Assembly: GCA_030431335.1 (NCBI GenBank)
Contig: JAUIJH010000037.1
Location: forward strand, 1 to 36,177
DNA: 36,177 bases
DNA from: Alphaproteobacteria bacterium
GTDB lineage: Bacteria > Pseudomonadota > Alphaproteobacteria > Rhizobiales > Amorphaceae
Direction: 5' to 3'
The notes beneath the pieces are model-generated. The model was not told the DNA's origin and did not search any database. It saw only the letters and a list, made by a program, of their open reading frames with translations. Position numbers and translations under genes: made by a program. Below are positions 8,506-17,144 of this stretch, one piece after another (positions within the stretch are counted from its first letter, which is position 1; the number at the start of each line of letters is the position of its first letter).

Positions 8506-9462
8506 ATGAGCGCCATCCCCGTCATCGACCTCGCGCCGCTCCTGTCGGGGGGCGAGGCTGGGCACCGCACTGTCGCGGCCGAAATCGGCGCGGCCTGCCG
8601 CGGCATCGGCTTTTTCTACGTCACCGGACACGGCGTGCCGGCCGCGCTGCGCCAGGAGGTGTTCGCCACGGCGGAGCGCTTCTTCGCCGCGAGCGAGGCC
8701 GACAAGGAGAGCGCGCTCTACTCCCCCAAGAGCGGCAACCGCGGCTACATCCCGATGAAGGGCGAAGCGCTCGACCCCACCAAGGCGCCCGACCTCAAGG
8801 AGGCGTTCAACGTGGGGCTCGAACTCGCCCCGGACGACCCCGAGCTTGTCGCCGGGGCGCGCTTCCGCGCCGCCAACCGCTGGCCCGCGATGGACGGTTT
8901 CCGCGAGACGATGCTCGCCTATTTCGATGCCGTCTGGGGGCTGGGGCGCACGCTCCACCGCGCCTTCGCCACCGATCTCGGCATCGCGCCGGACTTCTTC
9001 GAGGACAAGCTCGACCGTCCGCTGGCGACGTTGCGGCTGCTGCACTACCCGCCGCGGCCGGCCGAGATGGAGGAAGGCCAGTATGGCGCCGGCGAGCACA
9101 CCGATTACGGCTGCGTGACGCTGCTGGCGACCGACACGGTCGGCGGGCTGGAGGTGCGCACGCGCGACGGCGAGTGGCTGCGCGCGCCCGTCATCGCCGA
9201 CAGCTACGTCTGCAACATCGGCGACTGCCTGATGCGCTGGACCAACGACATCTACGTGTCGACGCCGCACCGCGTGGTGAACCCGGCCGGGCGCGAGCGC
9301 TACTCCGTCGCCTTCTTCCTCGACCCCAACCCGGATGCCGTGGTGGAGTGCCTGCCCGGCTGCGCCACGCCCGAGCGGCCGGCGAAATACCCGCCCATCC
9401 GTGGCGACGACTACCTCGAAAGCCGCCTCAACCCGACATACGCCAAGAGCGGCCTCGCCTGA
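8506..9462 (+). CDS. Isopenicillin N synthase-family 2-oxoglutarate/Fe(II) oxygenase
   Basis: 318 residues. An N-terminal DIOX_N domain (IPVIDLAPLL, then GFFYVTGHGVP at 35-45) precedes the jelly-roll core. Iron ligands are H198, D200 (GEHTDYG) and H255 (STPHRV); R265 and S267 (RYSVAFF) are the residues that bind the 2-oxoglutarate carboxylate. The protein would couple decarboxylation of 2-oxoglutarate to hydroxylation or another oxidation of an unknown substrate. GAGGA lies five bases before the ATG, and the gene follows the deaminase after eight bases. Relatives in this family include plant hormone and gibberellin oxidases and ethylene-forming enzymes. Pairing with a deaminase suggests, by inference only, oxidation of a purine or related ring or N-alkyl group. 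Confidence 0.85.
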   Translation: MSAIPVIDLAPLLSGGEAGHRTVAAEIGAACRGIGFFYVTGHGVPAALRQEVFATAERFFAASEADKESALYSPKSGNRGYIPMKGEALDPTKAPDLKEAFNVGLELAPDDPELVAGARFRAANRWPAMDGFRETMLAYFDAVWGLGRTLHRAFATDLGIAPDFFEDKLDRPLATLRLLHYPPRPAEMEEGQYGAGEHTDYGCVTLLATDTVGGLEVRTRDGEWLRAPVIADSYVCNIGDCLMRWTNDIYVSTPHRVVNPAGRERYSVAFFLDPNPDAVVECLPGCATPERPAKYPPIRGDDYLESRLNPTYAKSGLA

Positions 9463-9465
9463 TCG

Positions 9466-9491
9466 CCCCGCGTCGCATCCGTCGGGCGGGG
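9466..9491 (+). terminator. Inverted repeat after the oxygenase gene, possible weak terminator
   Basis: CCCCGC at 9466-9471 pairs with GCGGGG at 9486-9491 around a 14-base loop, starting four bases after the oxygenase stop codon. It is followed by AAAAC rather than a T-run, and a T6 tract occurs only about 20 bases later, so termination is uncertain. Confidence 0.25.
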
Positions 9492-9623
9492 AAAACTCGC
9501 GCGCCTGTTTTTTAGGCAGATCACAACCCTAAGAGATCGAAAGGCGACCACCACACCGCGTCGCCCCCCTGCTCTTTCCCAAAGGCCCGGGGCATCCCCC
9601 GTTCAGCCCAGCGTCGCATTCAC

Positions 9624-9639
9624 TGGCACGGCGTTTGCT
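9624..9639 (+). promoter_or_regulatory. Sigma-54 (RpoN) promoter of the ABC transporter / amiF / biuH operon
   Basis: TGGCACG-GCGT-TTGCT matches the RpoN -24/-12 consensus TGGCACG-N4-TTGCW at every defined position, with the GG (9625-9626) and GC (9637-9638) elements at the required spacing. Transcription should begin near 9650, about 50 bases before the ATG at 9699. Such promoters need an AAA+ enhancer-binding protein, for nitrogen genes often NtrC. I see no clear NtrC dyad (GCAC-N-GTGC type) in 9463-9620. No other match of this quality was seen in the gaps I checked. Confidence 0.88.
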
Positions 9640-9698
9640 GGGGATGGGCGAAAACGCAGCCTAGCGGTCGACGCGCTGCACGAAAGATGGGGACGAAC

Positions 9699-10808
9699 AT
9701 GCCAATCCGAGGCCTTTCGCGACGCAACCTCCTCAAGACCGGCGCGGCCGGCCTCGCCTCGGCCGCGTTGCCGCTGGGCGCGATACGGCCGGCCTTCGCC
9801 GCCAACGTCGTGCTCGGCGCCGTCTATGTCGGCCCGCGCGACGACTATGGCTGGAACCAAGCCCACGCGGTCGCCATGGACATCCTCAAGACCACCGACG
9901 GCGTCGACGTCATCGAGGAGGAGAACGTGCCGGAGACCGATGCCGTCGCCCAGTCGATGGAATCGATGATCAACCTCGACGGCGCCAACCTCATCCTCGC
10001 CACCTCCTTCGGCTATTACGATCCCTTCGTGAAGGATCTCGCCAAGAAGTATCCCGACGTCGAGTTCCGCCACGCCGCGCCGCTGTGGAAGGAGGGCGAC
10101 CCGACCAACGCCGGCAGCTATTTCTGCTACCTCAACCAGGCGCACTACGTGGACGGCGTCGCCGCCGGGCTGTGCACCACCTCCAACAAGATCGGCTTCG
10201 TCGCCGCCAAGCCGATCCCCTCGGTGCTGTCCAACATCAACTCGGTGCTCCTGGGCGCGCGCAGCGTGAACCCGGACGCGACCGTGCAGGTGATCTTCAC
10301 CGGCGACTGGTCGATGCCCGTGCGCGAGGCGGAGGCGGCCAACGCGCTCGTCGACGCCGGCGCCGACGTCATCACCTGCCACGTCGACGGTCCCAAGGTG
10401 GTGATCGAGACCGCCGAGGGCCGCGGCGTGAAGTCGTGCGGGCACAACGCCTCGCAGCGGCCGCTGGCGCCCAAGGGTTTCATCACCGGCGCCGAGTACA
10501 AGTGGGAGACGATCTACAACCTCTACGCCGCGCTGCTGGCCGACGGTCAGCCGCTGCCCAACTTCCTCGCCGGCGGCTACCACAACGACATGGTGCGCAA
10601 CACGCCCTACGGCGCCGGCGCCAACGAGGCCGCGATCAAGGCCGCCGACGCCGCCATCGCCGCGCTGCGTGGGGGCGAGCCCATCTATGTCGGCCCCTTG
10701 AAGGACAACAAGGGCAACCTCGTGATCGACAAGACCTACGACAACTACGACCCCGAACTCGACGGCATGAACTACCTGCTGGAAGGCGTCTCCGGCTCGA
10801 TCACCTGA
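9699..10808 (+). CDS. BMP-family ABC transporter substrate-binding protein with Tat signal
   Basis: 369 residues from the ATG at 9699, which has GGGGA at a good distance; an in-frame ATG at 9687 would add four residues. The N-terminus carries a twin-arginine signal (SRRNLLK, hydrophobic stretch, cleavage near AFA-ANVV), so the protein is exported folded to the periplasm. The mature part is a Bmp/Med basic membrane protein-type fold: VLGAVYVGPRDDYGWNQ at the start, ILATSFGYYDPF, and EFRHAAPLWK. BMP proteins deliver nucleosides, purines and related compounds to permease pairs like the next two genes. First gene behind the sigma-54 promoter. The ligand is unknown; the interleaved hydrolases suggest a nitrogen-rich ureido or heterocyclic compound. 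Confidence 0.92.
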   Translation: MPIRGLSRRNLLKTGAAGLASAALPLGAIRPAFAANVVLGAVYVGPRDDYGWNQAHAVAMDILKTTDGVDVIEEENVPETDAVAQSMESMINLDGANLILATSFGYYDPFVKDLAKKYPDVEFRHAAPLWKEGDPTNAGSYFCYLNQAHYVDGVAAGLCTTSNKIGFVAAKPIPSVLSNINSVLLGARSVNPDATVQVIFTGDWSMPVREAEAANALVDAGADVITCHVDGPKVVIETAEGRGVKSCGHNASQRPLAPKGFITGAEYKWETIYNLYAALLADGQPLPNFLAGGYHNDMVRNTPYGAGANEAAIKAADAAIAALRGGEPIYVGPLKDNKGNLVIDKTYDNYDPELDGMNYLLEGVSGSIT

Positions 10809-10825
10809 CCTGACTGACGCGACCC

Positions 10826-10847
10826 GCGGGGGCGGTGCCGCCCCCGC
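10826..10847 (+). other. Intercistronic GC-rich hairpin between binding protein and permease
   Basis: GCGGGGGCGG at 10826-10835 is perfectly complementary to CCGCCCCCGC at 10838-10847, making a very stable stem with a minimal loop. No T-run follows, so it is unlikely to be a full terminator. A hairpin at this place in ABC operons typically protects the upstream message from 3' exonucleases, giving more binding protein than permease. Confidence 0.6.
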
Positions 10848-10877
10848 CACGTCCACGCAGCGTTCCAGGAAGGCCCC

Positions 10878-11987
10878 ATGACAGCCGTCACCACCGATGA
10901 TGTCCCCACGCGCCGCTCCGATTTCGCGAAAGTCAGGCGGACCGCCGAAACGATCCTCATCCCCGTCGGCGCGCTGGTCGCCTCGGCGCTGATCTTCTCG
11001 GCCTTCCTGCTGGTCCTGGGCAAATCGCCGATCGTCTATTTCGAGCTGCTGTGGCGCGGCGGGTTCGGCACCGCCTTCTCGATCCAGAACACGCTGCAAC
11101 GCTCGGCGCCGCTGATCCTCACCGGCCTCGCCTTCGCGATCCCCGCGCAGATCGGCCTCGTGATGATCGGCGCGGAGGGGGCGCTCGTGCTGGGCGGCTT
11201 CGGTGCCGCGGCCATCGCGATCCCGCTGGTGTCGGCCGGGATCTGGCCGCCGCTGACCATGCTCCTGATGGCCCTTTTCGCGATGATGGCGGGCGGCGCC
11301 TGGATCGCCATCGTCGGCTGGCTGCGCCATGCGCGGGGGGTCAACGAGACCATCTCCTCGCTGTTGATGACCTACATCGCCATCGCGATCATGAACTTCT
11401 TCGTGGAAGGGATGCTGCGCGACCCCGCCTCGCAGAACAAACCGTCCACCATGCCCATCGGCAGCGACTACATGGTCGGCGACATCCCCGGCACGGCGGT
11501 GCATTGGGGGCTTGGGGCGGGCATCGTGCTCGCCATCGCGCTGCAGATCCTGATGGGCCGCACCACGTTCGGCTTCGCGGCGCGCGTCACGGGCGGCAAC
11601 CCGCGGGCCGCGCTGGCGCAGGGCCTGCCCGTGGGCACGCTGATGGTCACCTGCACCGCCATCGCCGGCGCCTGCGCGGGCCTCGCCGGCTACTACGAGG
11701 TGGGCGCCGTCCACGGCCAGGCCAACGCCTCGCTGGTGGCCGGATACGGCTTCACCGGCATCCTCATCTCGTTCCTCGCGCGGCACAATCCGGTGGTGAT
11801 CGTGCCCGTCGCTATCATGTTCGGCGCCATCGCCGCCTCGGGCGGGCTGATCCAGCGCCGCATGGACATGCCCGATGCGACGGCGCTGGTGCTGCAGGGC
11901 ATCATCTTCGTGGTGCTGCTCGCCTCCGACACGCTCTACGGGCGCTTCGCCATCTTCCAGTCCAGATCGGGGGGCGATCGCACATGA
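10878..11987 (+). CDS. ABC transporter permease (BMP/nucleoside type), first subunit
   Basis: 369 residues with about eight to ten hydrophobic segments; a longer N-terminus than the second permease, with a cytoplasmic start before the first membrane helix at about 28-52. Family blocks: QNTLQRSAPLILTGLAFAIPAQIGLVMIG and the cytoplasmic EAA-like region with ARVTGGNPRAALAQG. It pairs with the next gene to form the membrane channel of the importer. AGGAAGG precedes the ATG. The TGA overlaps the ATG of the second permease (ATGA, 11984-11987), coupling their translation. Confidence 0.92.
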   Translation: MTAVTTDDVPTRRSDFAKVRRTAETILIPVGALVASALIFSAFLLVLGKSPIVYFELLWRGGFGTAFSIQNTLQRSAPLILTGLAFAIPAQIGLVMIGAEGALVLGGFGAAAIAIPLVSAGIWPPLTMLLMALFAMMAGGAWIAIVGWLRHARGVNETISSLLMTYIAIAIMNFFVEGMLRDPASQNKPSTMPIGSDYMVGDIPGTAVHWGLGAGIVLAIALQILMGRTTFGFAARVTGGNPRAALAQGLPVGTLMVTCTAIAGACAGLAGYYEVGAVHGQANASLVAGYGFTGILISFLARHNPVVIVPVAIMFGAIAASGGLIQRRMDMPDATALVLQGIIFVVLLASDTLYGRFAIFQSRSGGDRT

Positions 11988-12904
11988 CGAGCGAGATGCT
12001 GGCCACCATCCTGATCTCGATGCTGGGCGGGGCGATCCGGGTCTCCACCCCATTCATGTTCGTGGCGCTGGGCGAGACGCTGACGGAAAAGTCCGGCCGC
12101 ATCAATCTGGGGCTGGAGGGCAACCTCATCCTGGGCGCGATGGTCGCCTACGCCGTCTCCTACCAGACGGGATCGCCGTGGCTGGGCGTGCTGGCCGCGG
12201 GCTTTTCCGGCGTCTTCCTCGGGCTGATGCACGGGGTGATCTGCTCGTTGCCGCGCGTCAACGATATCGCCGTCGGCATCGCGATGATGAGCTTCGGCAC
12301 CGGCATCGCCTTCTTCTTCGGCAAACCGTACATCCAGCCCTCCGCGCCGCGGCTCGACGGCCTGCCGCTCGGCGGGTGGACCGACGACAGCGCCCTGGCG
12401 CAGGCGCTCGACATCAACCCGCTGTTCTTCGTCGGCATCGCCGTCGCGTTCGTCATGTGGTGGGCGCTCGCCAACACGCGGATCGGCCTGATCGTGCGCA
12501 TGACGGGCGATTCGGAGGCGTCCGCCCGCGCCATGGGCGTCGAGCCCTACAAAGTGCGCATCATGTCGACGGCGGTGGGCGGCTTCCTCGCGGGCGTCGG
12601 CGGGGCGTTCCTGTCGCTGTCCTATCCGGGAAGCTGGAACGAGGGGCTGTCCTCCGGCCAGGGGCTGATGGCGGTCGCCCTCGTCATCTTCGCGCGCTGG
12701 CATCCGCTGCGCTGCATCGTGGCGGCGCTCCTGTTCGGCGCGGCCGGCGCGCTGGGGCCGGCGCTGCAATCGGTCGGCATCAGCGCCGGCTACTACTTCT
12801 TCAACGCGGCCCCCTACATCCTCACCCTCTTCATCATGATCGCCTCGGCCCGCGCGACCTCCTCCGCCCGCGGCGCGCCGGGCGAACTGTCCATCGTCAA
12901 ATAG
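11984..12904 (+). CDS. ABC transporter permease (BMP/nucleoside type), second subunit
   Basis: 306 residues. Typical second subunit of BMP-type importers: STPFMFVALGETLTEKSGRINLGLEG near the N-terminus, RMTGDSEASARAMGVEPYKVRI as the coupling helix that contacts the ATPase, and SSGQGLMAVALVIFARWHP towards the end. About eight membrane helices. The frame is open far upstream, but the ATG at 11984 overlaps the stop of the first permease and gives the family start, so I chose it. Followed after nine bases by amiF. Confidence 0.92.
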   Translation: MTSEMLATILISMLGGAIRVSTPFMFVALGETLTEKSGRINLGLEGNLILGAMVAYAVSYQTGSPWLGVLAAGFSGVFLGLMHGVICSLPRVNDIAVGIAMMSFGTGIAFFFGKPYIQPSAPRLDGLPLGGWTDDSALAQALDINPLFFVGIAVAFVMWWALANTRIGLIVRMTGDSEASARAMGVEPYKVRIMSTAVGGFLAGVGGAFLSLSYPGSWNEGLSSGQGLMAVALVIFARWHPLRCIVAALLFGAAGALGPALQSVGISAGYYFFNAAPYILTLFIMIASARATSSARGAPGELSIVK

Positions 12905-12913
12905 GAGCTTGCC

Positions 12914-13930
12914 ATGAGCGCGCTCGGCGGCCTCAACAAGACACCCAACGGCGTGGTGATCGGCCTCGTCCAGCTCCAGCTACCGCTGACGAAGACGCCG
13001 GCCGACCTCGCCGCGCAGACCGACAAGGTGGTTGCGATGGTGGCCAAGGCCCGGCGCAACATGCCCACGATGGACCTCGTGGTATTCCCCGAATACGCGC
13101 TGCACGGGCTGTCGATGGACATCAACCCGGACATCATGTGCTCGCTCGACGGGCCCGAGGTGGCCGCCTTCAAGGCCGCCTGCAAGGAGAACGCGATCTG
13201 GGGCTGCTTCTCCATCATGGAGCTCAACCCGGGGGGCTACCCCTATAATTCGGGCCTCGTCATCGACGATCAGGGCGAATTGCAGCTCTACTATCGCAAG
13301 CTGCACCCCTGGGTGCCGGTGGAGCCGTGGGAGCCGGGCGACCTCGGCATCCCGGTGATCGACGGGCCGAAAGGCTGCAAGCTCGCCCTCATCATCTGCC
13401 ACGACGGCATGTTCCCCGAGATGGCCCGCGAGTGCGCCTACAAGGGCGCCGAGATCATGCTGCGCACGGCCGGCTACACCGCCCCCATCCGGGAGAGCTG
13501 GCGCTTCACCAACCAGGCCAACAGCTTCCAGAACCTGATGGTCACGGCCAACGTGTGCATGTGCGGCTCCGACGGCACCTTCGATTCCATGGGCGAAGGG
13601 ATGATCGTCAACTTCGACGGCACCGTCATCGCCCATGGCACCACGGGGCGGGCGGACGAGATCATCACCGCCGAGGTGCGGCCCGACCTGGTGCGCGAGG
13701 CCCGCAAGCACTGGTCGGTTGAGAACAACATCTACCAGCTCGGCCACCGCGGCTACACGGCCGTGAAGGGCGGCGCACAGGACTGCCCTTACACCTTCAT
13801 GCAGGACATGGTGGCGGGCCGCTATCGCCTGCCCTGGGAGTACGAGGTGGTGCACACCGACGGCACCGCCTGCGGCTATCCGGCCCCCACCCGCCGCTAT
13901 GGCGAGACGCTGAAGGAGGCGGCCGAGTAG
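12914..13930 (+). CDS. amiF: Formamidase AmiF (nitrilase superfamily)
   Basis: 338 residues, hydrolysing formamide to formate and ammonia (EC 3.5.1.49) in the cytoplasm. Catalytic triad residues of the nitrilase fold: E60 (VVFPEYALHG), K129 (YYRKLHPW) and C162 (IICHDGMFPE). The blocks EPWEPGDLGIPV, VENNIYQLGHRGY and KGG-QD-PYTFMQDMVAG-YRLPWE match AmiF (for example the Helicobacter pylori enzyme) much better than the aliphatic amidase AmiE. AGGAG lies six bases before the ATG. It sits inside the importer operon, with its TAG abutting the biuH ATG. The physiological substrate could be formamide released from a larger imported compound, or another N-formyl/small amide. Confidence 0.92.
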   Translation: MSALGGLNKTPNGVVIGLVQLQLPLTKTPADLAAQTDKVVAMVAKARRNMPTMDLVVFPEYALHGLSMDINPDIMCSLDGPEVAAFKAACKENAIWGCFSIMELNPGGYPYNSGLVIDDQGELQLYYRKLHPWVPVEPWEPGDLGIPVIDGPKGCKLALIICHDGMFPEMARECAYKGAEIMLRTAGYTAPIRESWRFTNQANSFQNLMVTANVCMCGSDGTFDSMGEGMIVNFDGTVIAHGTTGRADEIITAEVRPDLVREARKHWSVENNIYQLGHRGYTAVKGGAQDCPYTFMQDMVAGRYRLPWEYEVVHTDGTACGYPAPTRRYGETLKEAAE

Positions 13931-14646
13931 ATGGACGCCTCCTCGCCCCAAAGCACCAACGAGCCCGGCCAGGTCGCCTCGACGCCCTATCGCTGGCCCT
14001 TCGACGGCGACCTCAGGCCGGCCAACACGGCGCTCATCATCATCGACATGCAGACCGATTTCTGCGGCAAGGGCGGCTATGTCGACGCGATGGGCTACGA
14101 CCTGTCGCTGACGCGCGCGCCCATCGAGCCGATCAAGGCGCTGCTGGCGGCGATGCGGGCGAAGGGCTTCACCGTCATCCACACGCGCGAGGGGCACCGG
14201 CCGGACCTCGCGGACCTGCCGGCCAACAAGCGCTGGCGCTCGCGGCGCATCGGCGCCGGCATCGGCGACCCCGGACCGTGCGGCAAGATCCTGGTGCGGG
14301 GCGAGCCGGGCTGGGAGATCATCGAGGAACTGGCGCCGCTCGCCGGCGAGCCGGTCATCGACAAGCCGGGCAAGGGCTCGTTCTGCGCCACCGATCTCGA
14401 GATGATCCTCAACACGCGCGGCATCCGCAACATCGTGCTGACGGGCATCACCACGGACGTTTGCGTCCACACCACCATGCGCGAGGCCAACGACCGCGGC
14501 TTCGAGTGCCTGCTGGTGGAGGATTGCTGCGGCGCGACCAAGCGGGAGAACCACCTCGCCGCCATCGACATGATCAAGATGCAGGGCGGTGTGTTCGGCG
14601 CCGTCGCAACGAGCGGCGACCTGATCGCCGCTTTGGAGGACGTGTG

Positions 14647-14647
<1 letters not shown>
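13931..14647 (+). CDS. biuH: Biuret amidohydrolase (isochorismatase-like cysteine hydrolase)
   Basis: 238 residues. The cysteine hydrolase triad is D39 ([10 protein letters not shown]), K145 ([10 protein letters not shown]) and C178 (TTDVCVHTT). These lie exactly three positions after D36/K142/C175 as I recall them for Rhizobium leguminosarum BiuH, and the blocks [34 protein letters not shown] and [12 protein letters not shown] match that enzyme nearly word for word. BiuH hydrolyses biuret to allophanate and ammonia. An allophanate hydrolase would be needed next but is not in this window. The ATG directly follows the amiF TAG, with AAGGAGG eleven bases upstream inside amiF; the TGA overlaps the ATG of the ATPase (TGATG). 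The main alternative is a RutB-like ureidoacrylate hydrolase, which I consider less likely. Confidence 0.88.
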
Positions 14648-16206
<1,559 letters not shown>

Positions 16207-16218
16207 GGCCCGGCCCGC

Positions 16219-16995
16219 TCAAAGCCCGGTGATGCCGAGCGAATCCTGCGTGTCGGGCCCGGCGACGCCGTCGTCCTCCAGGCCGTTGTTGCGCTGATAT
16301 TCGATCACGCGGGCCTCGGTCCTGGGGCCGTAGACGCCATCGACCGCGAGGCGCGGCAGGATCGACGGCTCGTTGTTGAGCGCGAGCTGCAAAATGTCGA
16401 TGCCCTGCCCGTACTCGCCGCGGCGCAGCACATTGTCCAGCGAGTGGCCGCAGCGGGCGCGGATCTGCCGCTCGACGCGGCGATACTCGCCGGCCGAGTC
16501 GCGCCGGACCGCGGCAGCGTTGGTGAGGCGGGTGAACACCGCCCCGATGCGGGCCGCGATCTGGCTCTGCACGCTCGCGAAGTCGGAGCGCGGATGCCAG
16601 GCGACCGGCGTCACCAGGAAGCTGGCGAACACCGCGTCGGCGCGCAGTTCGCGGTCGAGATCGGACAGCAGGCGCGAGTTGTCGGCCAGGTGCAGGTTCT
16701 CGTGCTGCAGCCACACCGTGCGCGCGCACGGCCCGAGCCCGTTGGACACGTGCACCTCCTGGCGCAGCGTCAACGACAGCGTGCCGGTGTTGAAGCGGAA
16801 TTCCGTGCCGCTGTTGCGGGTGTGGAAGTTGAGCGCGGTGAAATCGTGCGCCAGCACCGGGATCGTGATGCCGACCACGGTGGCGCCGGCCGGCACCGCG
16901 CTGCCGTTGCTCGCGGCGAGCGCGGCGATGGTGGCGGGGGAATCGAAACTCGGCGCACCAGGGGGCGTTTCCGAGGTCAAGATGGTGAGCGGCAT
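16219..16995 (-). CDS. Putative zinc metallopeptidase (HExxH) with C-terminal peptidoglycan-binding domain
   Basis: 258 residues. Residues 98-102 read HENLH inside a helix (WLQHENLHLADNSRLL), the HExxH zinc motif, followed by D105 as a possible further ligand. Residues about 195-258 are a PG_binding_1 domain (ILQLALNNEPSILPRLAVDG-YGPRTEARVIEYQR, ending DTQDSLG). The central part has a beta-rich N-terminal half and resembles no family I can name with confidence. No signal peptide or lipobox is visible, which is odd for a wall-binding protein. The ATG at 16995 has GGGAGGG seven bases upstream; 29 codons further upstream lack any signal. Coding is well supported; peptidase activity is inferred from the motif. 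Confidence 0.7.
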   Translation of the reverse strand: MPLTILTSETPPGAPSFDSPATIAALAASNGSAVPAGATVVGITIPVLAHDFTALNFHTRNSGTEFRFNTGTLSLTLRQEVHVSNGLGPCARTVWLQHENLHLADNSRLLSDLDRELRADAVFASFLVTPVAWHPRSDFASVQSQIAARIGAVFTRLTNAAAVRRDSAGEYRRVERQIRARCGHSLDNVLRRGEYGQGIDILQLALNNEPSILPRLAVDGVYGPRTEARVIEYQRNNGLEDDGVAGPDTQDSLGITGL

Positions 16996-17090
16996 GTCGG
17001 GGCCCTCCCTTCGGGTGGACGCGACATAATGGCACACCAGCGCCATACAATTGATGGAGATCACATCGAGGCGGGTTCGCACCCCGCGAA

Positions 17091-17124
17091 ACGCAAAAGG
17101 CCCGGAGCGATACTCCGGGCCTTT
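17091..17124 (-). terminator. Rho-independent terminator of hppA
   Basis: AAAGGCCCGGAG (17096-17107) and CTCCGGGCCTTT (17113-17124) form a perfect 12-bp stem with a five-base loop, beginning about 20 bases after the hppA stop codon. Read on the minus strand the stem ends in TTTT, followed by further T-rich bases. Confidence 0.88.
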
Positions 17125-17144
17125 CGTCGTGGCAGCGGCCGGCC

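Noticed and set aside
9463..9620. NtrC enhancer site upstream of the sigma-54 promoter
   Set aside because: I searched for GCAC/GTGC dyads and found none convincing, so the activator is left open.
9603..12053. Long minus-strand open frame opposite the binding protein and permeases
   Set aside because: Antisense shadow; the plus strand carries three recognisable transporter genes with ribosome binding sites and overlaps.
17071..17087. A tRNA T-arm-like element (GCGGG-TTCGCAC-CCCGC)
   Set aside because: The expected 5' acceptor partner, anticodon arm and invariant A58 are missing, so no tRNA can be folded here.
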